DNA from: Ascaris suum
Taxonomy: Eukaryota > Nematoda > Chromadorea > Rhabditida > Ascarididae
Length of the DNA: 64,000 nt
Assembly: GCA_013433145.1 (NCBI GenBank)
Contig: CM024174.1
Coordinates: forward strand, 3,992,336 to 4,056,335
Direction of reading: 5' to 3'
Part shown: positions 35,450 through 48,117 of the stretch, one piece after another
How positions within the stretch are numbered: position 1 is the stretch's first letter
How the letters are laid out: the number at the start of each line of letters is the position of its first letter
Position numbers and translations under genes: made by a program
The notes under the pieces: generated by a model
Databases searched by the model: none
Told to the model about the DNA's origin: nothing
Seen by the model: the letters and a program-made list of their open reading frames with translations, nothing else

Positions 35450-35560
35450 ATGAAAAATTTGAAACACACAACCGAGCGCTTTGAATTCGGAGGTAATTTT
35501 AGAATTTCAATAAGTTATCTCCGAATTCAAAGCGCTCAATTGTGTGGTTAAATTTTTCAT
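35450..35560. repeat. Long foldback (two ~46-bp arms, 18-base loop)
   Basis: The left arm (35450-35496) and right arm (35515-35560) are reverse complements at about 42 of 46 positions, with one single-base gap. The core gagcgctttgaattcgga is exact. The loop is ttttagaatttcaataag. No target-site duplication was seen. It could be a pre-miRNA-like hairpin, a small foldback element or a palindromic rearrangement. Confidence 0.85.
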
Positions 35561-35810
35561 GTCGGACATATTCGACTGGCCGAAAAATAAGGATTGCTCG
35601 ATGGGGAGGATGGCAGGAAGCGCGTCATCGATGGGATATTTGATTGCAACAAATCGACAAGATTATTAGAAAATATTAGCGATATGTGCCTATATGATGG
35701 TTATTATCAATTCGCTCTCTTTTTGTGGAAGTTTTTTGATATTAGTGTCCATAAAGAACAAAAATAATTAGGCGTTAATTTATTTCGCTTTAAAGATTCA
35801 TGGACAAGTG

Positions 35811-35882
35811 CTTCCATAGTTTAGTGGCTAAGAGTGATATGTCATAGTAGTGGGTTCGCCGTCGATTCCTTCCTTAGCCAAT
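35811..35882 (+). mobile_element. tRNA-like / SINE-head fragment
   Basis: gcttccatagtttagtggct resembles a tRNA 5' end with a pol III A box (tagtttagtgg). About 35 bases on, gggttcgccgtcgattcc resembles a duplicated or degenerate B box. The 3' strand of the acceptor stem (tggaagc) is absent and ttagccaatt follows, so it is not an intact tRNA. A tRNA-derived SINE or tRNA pseudogene is the best reading. Confidence 0.45.
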
Positions 35883-38277
35883 TCATATTCCCTCTTTTAC
35901 TCGTCGCCAAGCCCAACGCTCCCTCATTACCAGTATTCATTCCTCACCACTCACTTTCACCTTTTCCTTTCTATTTAAACACACACTTATTGAAGCGCTT
36001 CATCTGGACGCAGTGTAGACTCCTTCCACATTTTAATGCATCACTCGGCGTTGAGAAGGTGTGTTTGAATGAAAAATTTGTGTCTCAAGTGCTTTAATGC
36101 TTTCTATCGCCATAAAATTGCACATTTGAACTTGCCATTAAGCTTCAACGATCCATATTCGAATTGAATTTCCCATTTTACCTCAATAAGTTAAACTCGG
36201 TGGTGAGCAGACGCGATGCTTCAGAATCCACAACCAAAATTTCCCTTTACCGGTGTCATAAAGATTCATGAAATTATTTATTTCGCTATTTATCTGCTTC
36301 ATGCGATTTACTTCAGAACGACATGACAGTGAGAGAAAATGATGTTTCACGAGCGATGACCGATGAAGAAATACAAAAATTGCAGTCGTACGAAATGCAA
36401 ATGAACGAATACGATGGCCTTATAAAGAGTTTGGTAGACATTCATTCATAGGAAAATATTTTTATTCCCTCATTTCTCATGTTTCTATAAGCTGAAAAAA
36501 AATTCCATCTTGCGGAAACGTTTTTCTGCTTATGATAGGTGATAGATAAGCAAAGGAAATTCGCTAAATTCCATGCAAATGTTTATATCCCCATAAGCTT
36601 ACATCCTAATAACGTTGCTAAGTGCAATTATTATATGATTCAATCAGTAAATGGTGACATTAAATAAGAAATAGAGTGTTAGATAACAAATAAAAGAATT
36701 CCATTAGAAAATGGAACAAATCGAGAAAATATTTCATATCTCATTAGGCGGAATTATCTAAATCATATTAACTCAAAAATCATACGCTATATAGGCGAAA
36801 GTTAACGCATTAGACATAATAATGTTAAGAGAAATTGTTGAATTATAATTTGCATTCAAACACTTTTTAAAAGGTAAAAAGTTTTGAGAGAACAGCTGCG
36901 ATCCCAAAATATTTTCGAAAATTGAGCATTAAAAATGATTAATTGTGTTGATTAAGATTGCAATCATCAATGCGATTTTATCAAATACCTTATGCATCAT
37001 AGCAAAACACTTTGTCGCTCATCATTTTGTTAGTTATGAGGGAAATTTTTTCGTCATTATCACATATCTACAGAAAGAATTTATTGTAGTGCATTTTTAT
37101 AAAATAAAAGCTTTCTTCAATATGATCTTTCCGGTTTATGGCCGAAATTACCACAACTATCCCACCTACCTGAGGTAACATGCTTCTGTCCACATATCTG
37201 TGGTGACAACTTAATCAATGCCACCACTCACAACCTCAAAGTACGTTCAGTGAAGATAGCGAGCGAATGAAACAACGCTTGATATTTCCTCATTCACTCG
37301 GTTACGTAACGTGATAGTGATATTATGATTCGCTTTTAGTGTTCATTTAAAATAATAATATATATATCAAACGATTTAATCACATAAGCGTGATTTGCTT
37401 CATTGCTTCATGGACAGTTGTTTTCTTCATTGCCGAATGTGTACGTGCTCATACATCCTCCCAATTAGATGTTCTTGCAAATAATGCAAATTGCATACGA
37501 TTAACATCTTTGCAAAACTCTCTATTTCGAAAAATATTACGGAAAAAATCTCCAACAGTTTTCATTTTCTTGTTCGAATTTCTTCAGCTGTCATTCGAAC
37601 AACCGTTTGCCTTCGACACTGCACATGTGGGAATAAGTTAAAGAACGCAGGCTCTATTGAACTTGTGAGAGGCACACTCTGCAATGCAGCGAACATCCCA
37701 CAGCATCCTTACATCGAAGCACGCTTCAGCACATTATTCCCCCATCTCTATGTGAAACAGCCAGCTGACGTACTTGGCATTTGAGCGGCTTGCTTTAAGA
37801 TTCAGCATCTTTACACATCAGTTGATGTTTTTCTTTAGCATTGCTGTATGACTGCTCAGTTTTATTTGCTCTCAAGTGGCTTAGCATCGAGGTGGATTAT
37901 TCATGCTGTTTATTTGTTCATTTTTCTTCCATTTCATTAACTAACTTAGCAATACTATGTGCAGAATTTTTGAATAGGCGATTTTGATTCCCACTAGAAG
38001 CTGCCAGCTTGCATAAACACAATATTTTACCACTACTTCACAGTCTCAACTAAAAAGCAGCGACTTGGAAGTTGCTCTTTTACAAGCTCATTTGTATAAT
38101 TAATTCACACAAAATGGATCGGTTGCTCGTCATTTGCAAGGTTTTGCAAAATGGTAGAACTCGAACTAAACAAGCAAATGAGTTTATGGAGGAGCCTGAC
38201 TCCGCAATCATCCATCATTGATCGCAATTGATCAGTGTTCTCAACAATTTTTGCCTATCCACCGGTCACTTGCTCAG

Positions 38278-38436
38278 TTACCAACTGGTGGCATTATTCG
38301 ATTCTTCCTCGGTTGCCTTCGTTCTGCGGCGTTCAACAATTTGCTCGTACGAGGCAACATCGATAGCGCACAAACGTTACCAGTCATCGTTGCAATCAGG
38401 CGGTCCCTTTGCGAACAGCTGTTCGTGTTTCGCAAA
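38278..38436 (-). pseudogene. Decayed coding-like block
   Basis: One minus-strand frame reads FAKHEQLFAKGPPDCNDDW, a TAA stop, then RLCAIDVASYEQIVERRR and TKATEEESNNATSW before another stop. The composition looks like real protein, GC content is raised, and an in-frame TAG precedes the block. It could be a pseudogene or element relic interrupted by nonsense codons. Alternatively it is one or two short exons, since a gcattag acceptor and a gtaacg donor bracket the first half. No family recognised. Confidence 0.3.
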
Positions 38437-39699
38437 CTAATGCATTCTAAGCTTCGATTGCGGCCCGCTTGAATAACCTCATCTTTTCTTTACTGCAATA
38501 CTAAGTGGTCTTAAATAAAGCTATGCAATGATTTTTAAAATTATATCGCGGTTTGTCTGTTCAAATTGTTCTCTATTTGCAAGTAATTTTTCACCTAGCC
38601 CATTGATTGATAATTATAACCCCCATTAAAACACAAAAATTTCGTTTCGATATTGAGGCATGATATAGATTAAATACTTCTTAATAAGCAATGAAATGAG
38701 GGCCTGCTTGTCATGATTTTATAAATGAAGCTTATGATTCGATTTTTATTGTATTTACTTGACAAGTGTTCTTTCATAACATATGATACGTAAATTTTTA
38801 GTCCGTTTCAGGCGTTATTTATTCATTGTTTTCGAATGTTTCGTTATTGTTCACTCTTTTAATATTTGTGTTGCTCACCTTTTGAAGGTGTTCACGCCAT
38901 CAAGTGTTTATAGTAAAACTTCTTCAACGGGTTCTCTTGTAAAGAGCGAACAATTTTAAGCATTTCAACTTAACAATTTTTGCACAACAGGTAGGCGTAC
39001 AAGCGCCTGCAACTTGCTAATGATTTTCTTTGATAAGATTTGAAGTATTCTTTGCTGTAATCGACTTTTGAAGTGCGCCTAAAATCTACGTTATGGATTA
39101 TTAAAGTTCTGAGCATTTTACGATTTTAAAAACGTATTCTGGAATATCCGTTTGTTGTTAAACGTGCAGAATTAATAGTTATTTTCTACGTTATGGTGTC
39201 CGCTAATTTCCCGCTAGGTAAAAGATGAGCGTTGCTTATGATATTCATAGCTTTGGTCAGTTTTGTACCACTCGCTGAAGTTGCTTGCCATATGGTGTCC
39301 GTTGCGATTAGCTTCTATCTGGCTATGCAATTATACAATAGGCGAGCCTTTATATATAGCATGATCGGATAATATCATTAACTGAATATCGGATCTCTCG
39401 TTCATTTTTGTGATTTGATGATAGATGAAGCGATCTGCTGAAAGCATGAAACGGATCCATCGGAATGGCAAATTGAATTTGAGGATTCAGACATCGCCTC
39501 AAATGCGCAATCAATATCATTTCTCGAATACCCGCCATTGTCCCTTCTCTTTCGATGAATATTTTCACTACCTCTTTCTTGTCATCCATAATTGCACATC
39601 GCCCAGTATTGTGATGCATTGCAATAAACTCATTATGACCGCATTTCACATTATTTGCTTGTGTATATATGTAGGTTAGTCTACATGCCTTGTGGCTAA

Positions 39700-39830
39700 G
39701 TGCATGTATGTGTGTGTGTGTCGTCTGTTCATATGTGCTTGTTCGTTTGCGTCTGTGTGCAAATGAGTGTATTTATGTGTGTGTATGTGTGTCTTTATGT
39801 GTCTGTGCGCATGTGTACGCACACTATGGT
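39700..39830 (+). repeat. TG-rich imperfect simple repeat
   Basis: Interrupted tgtgtg/tatgtg words over about 130 bp. Two overlapping ORFs (Cys/Val-rich) result from this repeat. Confidence 0.8.
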
Positions 39831-41579
39831 ACGTGCCTCGGTGCGTATACTATTTGGGATTCTGAAGTTGCAGCTCAGAAAGGATATGAATCTTTCTTTA
39901 CTCTCAGATAAATCTAACGCTCCATATTTTTCGTCACCCATATATTCCATGGTAGGCTATATTATGTTCATGGTTAAAGTTTTTTATATGAATACTCCTA
40001 AATGTGTCTTCTTTTGCTCTTTCTGGTGTATTTATATAATGATATTTAAATGCTCCAGAAAGAACGCAAGAACTGGAGCTCTGATATATTGCTTTTTAGA
40101 TTCTGGAAGCAATTTTGAAATTTTCCAATGACGGAGAGAAAGATTTGTGGGAGGGGAGACGGGAGGGGAGCAGAAAAGATCCCCAGAGGATGTTGATATG
40201 AAGGGTAATGTGGGGGGTGACTTGAGGAGAAAAGAATGTCGCAATAAGTAAGGGTAAGAGAGGGATCGCAAATGGACGTTAATAATAACCGGATAACCGA
40301 AGAACTGAAGATAATAACCGATGAAATAAATGAAGGAACTTTCAAGAAAGTTTTCTTTCAAACATCGGTTCAGCTGAGGGATGCCTTATGTTCCATTTAT
40401 TGAATTCGTGCTTTCACGGTCAATCAAGATTATATTAGTTCTAATAGCACATTCGTATTAAACAAATATACTAACCTCTGTTAGTCGTACTTTCCGGTGC
40501 ATTTTGGCGGATATGAAACATATATGAGAAAATGACGAGATTTATAGCAGTTATATGCTACTTTCTGCAAAAGTACCTTTTATGGTGGAATGATTTTTTT
40601 CGAAAGTAACCCCCAATGTAACACTCTATAATTTGGTGATTTTGTCTACCTGACTCACTCACTTCTTTTTTCGCTGAATGTTTCTAGGATACTCGGCCAC
40701 AGCTTTCAGAGAGAAAAAAATTCTAATATATGAAAAAACTTATATAAATATAAACCAAAGACGGGAAATTCCTGAAAGAAATGTTCTACTTGTTGTTTTT
40801 GATATGAGCTTGCCACTTGATAACGATAACTCATAAATTCAGTCCTTTTGCATCGATCCATCAAAGTATTCATTGCTTTTTTGATCGGTCGTTGCGCATT
40901 TGAACCAGTGAAAGATTCCGACTTCTACGTAGTGCTCTCATATCGAACATTTCTTCATAGTAGATTGCATCAGCTCAGATTCTTCTCGCATCCATCGTAC
41001 TAATAACATATGTTTGCATTCAGGCATAATATTGATTGGAAGAGCCTAGCAGATCGTATTGCATTGCGAAAATTCTTTTAAAGTTTAAAGTGTTACCACA
41101 AAACATCGAGCTTTTAGATTCGCACTAATATGAGATTTATTTGTTTTTTTTTTTTGGTCTCCTCTCCTCTCCTCCTTCTCGCACCTGCCTGAAGTGAGGA
41201 GAGAGAAAATTTTCGGAGTTCCCTTGCTGGAAAGGCCAATTCTTGCTTGGCAGAAATAGGCGAATATCTCTGATATGCTAAAAATATTGCTTGTTTGTTA
41301 AAGATTCTTCAGTGTGAAAAATTCCGCTCATATTTTTTCCTCAACGATGCCGAAAAAGCGTTCGTCTGAAATTTTCGTTTTGTTCCGTTTTGCTGTGTTA
41401 AATGAGTTAAATAGTTTTAACGCTGCGTTGGCGGTATTTAAAAAAATATAAAGGAAGCAGCGAGGTAACTGAGGGCGTTTGTGATGATCGCTTCGAGGGC
41501 GAAATGAAAACTGCCGAAAAAATTAGTTCTGCACACTTTACACCATCGAAATCGGTTCAAAAAAGCGCTGACAAAACGC

Positions 41580-41852
41580 ACATTGAAAGTATTGACGGAG
41601 TGCTGAAAGAAGATGCCGAAGGTGGTAAACTTGCAATTTGTGAGCGAGGTGGAAAACTGAAGGAGGGCGCGTGAAGTCAAATGTTTACACTTCGAAGGCG
41701 CCAATACGATACCTAGACAAAGCGCCCAAGGTGGGATATTTGCACTTCTAGAGGACCAGTGGGATGCTGAAAGAAGGAATGGAGTTGAGATATTTGCACT
41801 TCGAAAGCATCGACGGAGTGCTGGAACAAAGAACGGAGTCGAGGAATATGCA
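41580..41852. repeat. Degenerate 54-56 bp minisatellite, about five units
   Basis: Units end in a ttgca/ttaca/atgca word and share a ...ggagt/ggtgg...atatttgcacttcgaa core. Boundaries fall near 41635, 41690, 41744, 41798 and 41852. The minus-strand frame stays open through all units and beyond (41438-41884, 148 codons), giving an 18-19 residue period around ANISTPF, ANIPPWA and KHLTSRA. Whether that frame is used is unknown; the repeat itself is clear. Confidence 0.75.
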
Positions 41853-42123
41853 CCAGCGGATGCTGAATAAAGCAATGAATGCATGTGATATTTATCTATC
41901 GGGATTGTATTTGTGTCGGTGATGTGGATGTGTCGGCAGATGCTTAAAGCAATCTCAAGCGGCGGTCATACAAAGCGCAGTAATAAGCCGGTGTTGAGCG
42001 AGACAAAACGCTAGCGCCCTCAGTAAAAGTGTAATAAACGTGAGGAAGGTATCGATCCACAGAATTCATTCCGCATCCACCAACACTCGCAAATCTCGCG
42101 CAACATACTTTTCTCTGCCATTG

Positions 42124-42156
42124 AAAAGTGATTTCCTTCTTTTGAAAATCACTTTT
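42124..42156. repeat. 11-bp inverted repeat
   Basis: aaaagtgattt (42124-42134) and aaatcactttt (42146-42156) are exact reverse complements with an 11-base loop. Confidence 0.85.
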
Positions 42157-45100
42157 TACCATATACTTTAGTCACCTTCAACCAGTCATTTAACCGCTTC
42201 AACTACAAAAGTCCTTTAGTTGCATAAATCGCAAAAAATTGATTTAATTATCAAGCAATCTTCAATGGCCATTAAACCGTTCGATGATAACATTTTTTTT
42301 CTCGATCAAGTTTATACAAACCTTTTATGATAATACACCTTTATTGAATTGCAAGTTTATTTTCGTTGAACTTTTTTTTCATTTTTCATTTTATTGGCAT
42401 CGTTTTTTTCGGGATTTCATGAAAAAACCGATAACAACATTTGGCTAATCCTGTCATATCTGCGAGTAATATTTGGGCTAATTTCTGTGTCCCTTTGTTT
42501 CGATTTACCGATTAAAATATTCACAAAATGAAATAAACGTTTGGCTGTAGACATTGCCGAGTTCTGTTTTATTCATCTGATTTTAGTTTCGTACACATTA
42601 TAATATAGAATATATTCGTGTGCTAAAGTGCATTAGCATTAATGCATTCAAAACGATATATGATAGAGCAGTTGAGCGAGAGTTTAGCACTTGTTTATCA
42701 CCAGTTAAGGAGCATAATATCTACAGTAGCCTTAAGGAGAGCAAAGATATTTACAGTAGTATTGAGTAGAATCGCATTAACGGCGAATATAAAGGGAATA
42801 AGTCGAGAGTTTTTTTTTCAAATTTATGGCAATTCTATGTGGAAAGATTTCAATACGATCATGTCTTTTGTAATAAAATTTCCACAGGAAATCTTCAACG
42901 ACGCCTAAAGATCGATGAAATAATGCAATCGACTTGGTGGCATTGTTGAGAAGTGCATTGCGTAACACTTGCTGAAGTACCCCCTTGAAGTAGTTGATGT
43001 TTATTGTAAGTCGGTACGCTATTGAAGTAGGTGAATGTAATTCGATCTAATTTTGCTGCAGAATTCAGTGAAAATGCAACTAGAAAATATTCAAAATTAT
43101 ACGAATAGATCTATAGAGAATTCAAAAGTGATTTTGTTTGCACAGAAAATGAGCTAGCTTATTTAGAAATGAAGGTGATTTTTGAAACACAATTCCTATA
43201 CTAATTTCATAGAAACTATTTGAGCGCCACGAATATAGATTCTATAGAATTTAATTTCCATAGGCAAAAGAATTCGGCAAAAATTCTTCGCAATTTATGA
43301 TTAATAGGAGGAGGGAAGTCTTAGACGCCAAATAATTGACGCTGAAAAGTTGATCGCTTTAGCTCACTCATAGTTTATATATTCATCAAATTATCTCACC
43401 TCGCCTGAAAATCCGAATTTTCGAATTTAAAAAAAAACGGCACAAAAAAAGATGTAAATTTTTTTTCGCCCTTTAGAATATTTTATACTTTTAAGCTTAG
43501 AGGATTTTGCTAAGCGCAATTGGATGTTTATTACGGAAATATTAATCGAAGTATGTGAAATATGATAGTCCGATGTATAGCATTTCATATATTCGACTGT
43601 TTCAAATGCACTCTCTCAAAGTGGATGTGGAAAAAAATCGGTTTTTTTTAAATGCATGGGGGAAGGCATTGATGGAATTTTTTTAATGCGGAATTTGTTT
43701 TATGTGCAATATCCCACCTAACACATTTTTCGTTTTAAATTATGTATAACTAAACGCTCGTCGCGTTTCTTCAATTTTCAAAATAAGCTCCCGAACGAGC
43801 CCTCATTTGTGAAATTGCTTGAAAACTTTAAAATGCGCATGTTTTTTTCACACGAAAGTGGAAGAAAATTACAAATACGAACGGGTGCGTGATCTGCTTA
43901 CTGTCTTTTATATGATCAGAATTATGATGCGCTCTCGTATGGGTCGTAGTGAGGCTAATTAATTCGAAGTTGTATATAGGGTTTCCGCTGGGAGAGAAAA
44001 AAATGCAAAAATATTCGAGGGAATTTTTCGCAGATACTGTAGAAAGGCATTACGAAAGTTGTGTGTTTTACAGCGTCCGCTGTGAAAGTTTTTTGTGGAT
44101 ACATCTTCCTCTGCCGCTATTCACCCCTTCGATCGTTTTGAAGTGACTTCTATACAGTTGTTCGTGATATGTGTTTCTGCGGCTTACGTCAGCTCTCTCG
44201 GCATCGATACCTGCCGCCTTGCCTTGTTAATAGCTTGCATGGAACATTTATCCTGGTAGTTCTCATCGAGTATATTGATTGATATTTTTGTTTTTCTTGG
44301 TTGGGAAACATTTATCGCTTTTGGAGCTCAAGTGACTTCTTACTGAAGTCATTAGTTATCGTTGTATTCATCGGCCAACGTTTATTTAGTTAAAAAGTTT
44401 TTGTGATGTAAATGACTTATTGAAAGAATTTAGTTGAAATATAATAAATTATGATTGTCCTGCATATTATAGTGAAAGATAAATAGAAATTCGCTAACGA
44501 CATTCAGTTCTGAAATGTACTAAAGATGAAGTAAAGATGGATAAAGACGAAGGTATATATTTGAGCGGAAGAGTTTGCAATTGATTTTCCCTTTTTCTCT
44601 ATGAAATCATAATTTGATTTTATCTTGTCGTAAGGTTTAATCTTATGACGATAGGAGAACAACTGCCACTTTAACATTTAAATACAATATTGTCTCTATT
44701 GTCTTAAAAATATAATTTAAAGGGAAGTAAATATATGATTAAGCACTTTGGTATAAATAGCACTTAAATCCGATTAAATTAATTGACACAATTCGAAATC
44801 TCGTGATACGTTGGGCTACTTTCTCGATACCTATTGCGGCGCTTCTTTGTTTTCTGTTTTTATTTTGCGAATTTCGCTGCAAATAAGCAATTGTTTGCTG
44901 AATGTCAAAAAAGCTTTAATTGAGGATTTAATTAAATCTCTCACACTTAGGTTTAGTTAAACACCAATACCACTGCTTCGATATATGCCAAATCCTTCTT
45001 CTTCCTAACTCCTCTCCTCCTTCCTCCCGCCTTCATCACTCAGTTTTATGGAAACGATCCATCCAAGTATGAGGTAGAGGGCAAAATACTAGCTAGAGAA

Positions 45101-47376
45101 GCTGCCTGAGGCCAAAGTTTAATTTACATAACTCGTCCTCGCGAGAACTGAGGAAGAAATGTGTTGAGAACGGAGCTAAAACTTCATCGGAGTGTGTTGT
45201 CTAGATTGGTTTCTTAACGGCGACATGCATCAATCATTTTGTATTTATGCACTCGACAAGAAGCTTTGCGAGCATCAACCAGCACATTCTTTTAACGTTC
45301 AATTTCTCAGCCATTCTCACTCATCACTTCTATATCGATAGTCAGCTATTCGAAGAAATTATTCTTCCTCATGATATTATTTTTTGTTCCTCTCATTTTC
45401 CTTTTCTTTTCTTTTCTTCTTACTTCGAAAGATTGCGTTTTTCATTCCCTCATTCCTTCTTTTTCCTCAACTAACAATTGTTTTCGCAATTTAAATTAAA
45501 GAAGCGATTAGTTTCATGCAGCTTTTCCGGACAACTTAACTCTACCAGTTTCTAAGGTTGGTTTATATCGTTACCAGGATGGAACAAGTGGGCGAAAAGC
45601 AAGGGAAGGGCGGACGGGGAAGAGAAGATGGAGGGATTAACTAGATGCTCTCAGGTGATCAGATTGATTCATATTGTGGTAACGAAAACGTTAAAGGCCG
45701 AATCGCATTCATATTTTTGCTTTTCGAATGTTCACAAGTTGGCTAAACATCACAGCCTGAAATATTACTCAACTGAGAGCGTTTTTTGTATGAACCTGCG
45801 GAGAAAAACGCTTATTGTTATGGTATCTTACTTTGCTTCCGAGAAAATTTGCATAGAAACTGATTTTTTAATGCAGAAAAATTGCAGTCGAGGAAGCGAG
45901 AAGTGCAAGTTTTGCTCTTCGCTTTTCAATCTCACACAAGTGCGACCTAACTGGTGTCAACATTACGACGTATACCAAATATTAGGCACTGACAGCTTAG
46001 CATGATTCGCATAACAAATGTAGTTATGATATTTAAAGCCTGAGGTAATTAGATTTACCTATTTTTATCCTCATATTACCTTTATATCGTATTCTTTATT
46101 CAGAAAGAGACGAGTCTAGCATTTAGTGTCATTTCCTTTATTGACCCTTAATGTCACTCTCTTGTCACACAGCGGCAACTAGCTTCCTATAGGATTCGAA
46201 TGAAATAATCGCGATAAAGCTCAGCACGACTGCATTTCACCCACATTCTGTGATTTTTCTTCCATTAATATTGTCGCGTCATCACCCGAAAAGGACGGAA
46301 CAAAATTGCAGCTAGAGAAAGAGAAGGTTTCGCTTTAGATTTTGTACGAAAGGAAACATAGGATCGCCGCAATGCTGTGGGAAGAATCGATGTCTGCTTC
46401 GATTGTTGTGATTCTTTCGTGATGTACTTAAGTTTTGAGCCGTGTCTTATTGGAGATTTTGGGTGGAATGATTGTGTTAGCCATCTGCAGCTCAGTGCGA
46501 TAAGCCCCGTTGCCATCACCTTTGTCTACTTTACAAGTTTGTCACAAACTCTCGTGATTAATTCGAGGAGGTTTAATGCAAGGAGTACGCAGTCTTTTTT
46601 GGATTGTCGACAGTAATAATGCAAAGGAAGTGTTATTTTTGAGGTTTGAAAGCTTTGTTCCTTCTTCTTTTCCTCCTGCTTCATTATCATCGAAGTAAGA
46701 TTTTTTGATTTTCCGAGAAATTTGCGTCTAATTGCACGGAAGTCATTGTTATTGAAGTTCGCCTTCGTTATGGATTCACATAATAACGTTGCATTTGATC
46801 TTTCACGGCCGGATAGCACCAATTGCCACTCAGCAAATAAAGATTGCACAAATTTTGCAAGAGAAGTTGGTGATAGTGCCCAATTTCTTTTTTTTTCTCG
46901 ATTGTTTAACAATATAATAATTTTTGTATACTGTTCTTACACTGACGAAATTTTAGAGTTCGCTATCTTAGAATTAACGCATTGGAATTGTTGGTTTATT
47001 GAGAAATACTAGTCGAACTTCTTCCACTCGGAATCTTTCCTTTCCTTTCACAATGTTACCAAATGGATCCTTCCTGGTCATCCTCTCTCTATCGGTGCTG
47101 CCGTCGAAAGTCATATCATCATAAAATTTCTACAGCAACGTTATGAATAAGAATTCCGATCAACTATGCAAGCTTTGGGTTGCATCTTCTATAATCATGC
47201 GCTAATTGGTGATATGATAATGCTACATGGCATGATAGAGGCTGATCATTGCTTGATTTTACTAGGTGATGTTTGCTATCTCTGTTGGAAATGACTGATT
47301 TAAAATAAGTCTTCTTTATCATCAACAAAAAAAGAGAAAACATTTTCGCGGTGTTCTTCCAGTAAACGCATTAAGT
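42157..47376. other. Non-coding stretch upstream of the ryanodine receptor gene
   Basis: No exon supported on either strand. The longest ORFs (45628-46005 plus, 46526-46912 minus) have no motif and lengths expected by chance. Promoter elements of the receptor gene may lie here but cannot be picked out by eye. Confidence 0.45.
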
Positions 47377-47550
47377 ATGAGCAAGAATGGAAAGCGCAAT
47401 ACATCCGGCGTTCTAAAGTGCAGTCACGCTAATGGTGATGCATATAGAAGTTTGCTTGTAGTGCGAGAATTCGGAAGCAGAGGCAAGGAGGGCAATGCAG
47501 CGTTAGCAAGGAACTACGCGAGCAACTGCCGATTAGCGCCATCAACGTGA
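47377..47550 (+). CDS. 57-codon ORF upstream of the receptor gene
   Basis: An ATG-initiated frame in a GC-richer patch starting MSKNGKRNTSGVLKCSHANG and ending NYASNCRLAPST. A splice-acceptor-like ggtgttcttccag ends 14 bases before the ATG, as expected for a trans-splice site or an exon start. There is no signal peptide or known domain. It could be a small gene, an upstream first exon or chance. Confidence 0.22.
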   Translation: MSKNGKRNTSGVLKCSHANGDAYRSLLVVREFGSRGKEGNAALARNYASNCRLAPST

Positions 47551-47974
47551 GATATTCTTCCTATTCAAGAACAATTTCTCCCCTTTATGAGGCAGTGAGA
47601 TACTTTTATTGCGAATGCATTTTTAAATGATATCTAATAATATGGAATAGATATGCTGAATTTATATTCATTGAGTGAATTTGTCAACATTCTATACTAA
47701 TAGCGACTTTAACCATTTTTTTTTCGATGAAATTTCACGAAAGTGAAGCATTCCTGTAGTTCATTTCATCGCCTTTACCGTTAACAGATAATCAAAATTC
47801 CACGATTGAATTACTTGAGGCAACATGATGCTGAAGCAATGTAGGCAGATTGGTACTCAAATGTTGTTGCTTTTAAAAGCTTTTTCTTAATCCCGGAGCT
47901 TTCATTAACTTATCTCCGATGAAATGCAATAATTCTAAAGAATTTTTTTCTATTCGTTATCGTAATATTCATAT

Positions 47975-47990
47975 GTTGAATTTTTTTCAG
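47975..47990 (+). promoter_or_regulatory. Candidate acceptor in the receptor 5' leader (SL trans-splice or 5' UTR intron)
   Basis: gttgaatttttttcag is a near-ideal nematode 3' splice site 67 bases before the receptor ATG, with no ATG between. Nematode leaders are often capped by a spliced leader at such sites (established). Which kind of splice is used here cannot be told from sequence. Confidence 0.5.
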
Positions 47991-48057
47991 CAGTGGTCGC
48001 ACTACTTTTGAAGAGTCTGAAGAACGAAAACGGTAGTGCACGGTGAATTCGGCCACA

Positions 48058-48117
48058 ATGACGGATAAAGAGGAGACGAACGGCGGCGAGCAAGATGACA
48101 TCTCGTTTCTTCGAACG
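48058..48117 (+). CDS. unc-68: unc-68 exon 1 (start codon)
   Basis: Twenty codons from ATG to the donor gttcct, phase 0 out. [20 protein letters not shown] has the acidic start and FLRT motif of all ryanodine receptors. The Kozak-like context is gccacaATG. Confidence 0.93.

Larger units (their letters stand above)
35883..41579. other. Non-coding stretch with GC-richer blocks
   Basis: No gene confirmed. Two GC-richer parts stand out: 37390-37790, where a plus-strand Cys-containing frame runs from a tttcttcag acceptor to a stop at 37784, and 38278-38436 (listed separately). A TG-rich simple repeat lies around 39700-39830, and G-rich purine tracts around 40135-40220. Confidence 0.45.

Noticed and set aside
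35811..35882. Functional tRNA gene
   Set aside because: The acceptor stem does not close and no proper anticodon or T arm can be drawn.
45628..46912. ORFs of 125 (plus) and 128 (minus) codons upstream of unc-68
   Set aside because: About one ORF of this length is expected by chance at this composition; no motif or splice context.
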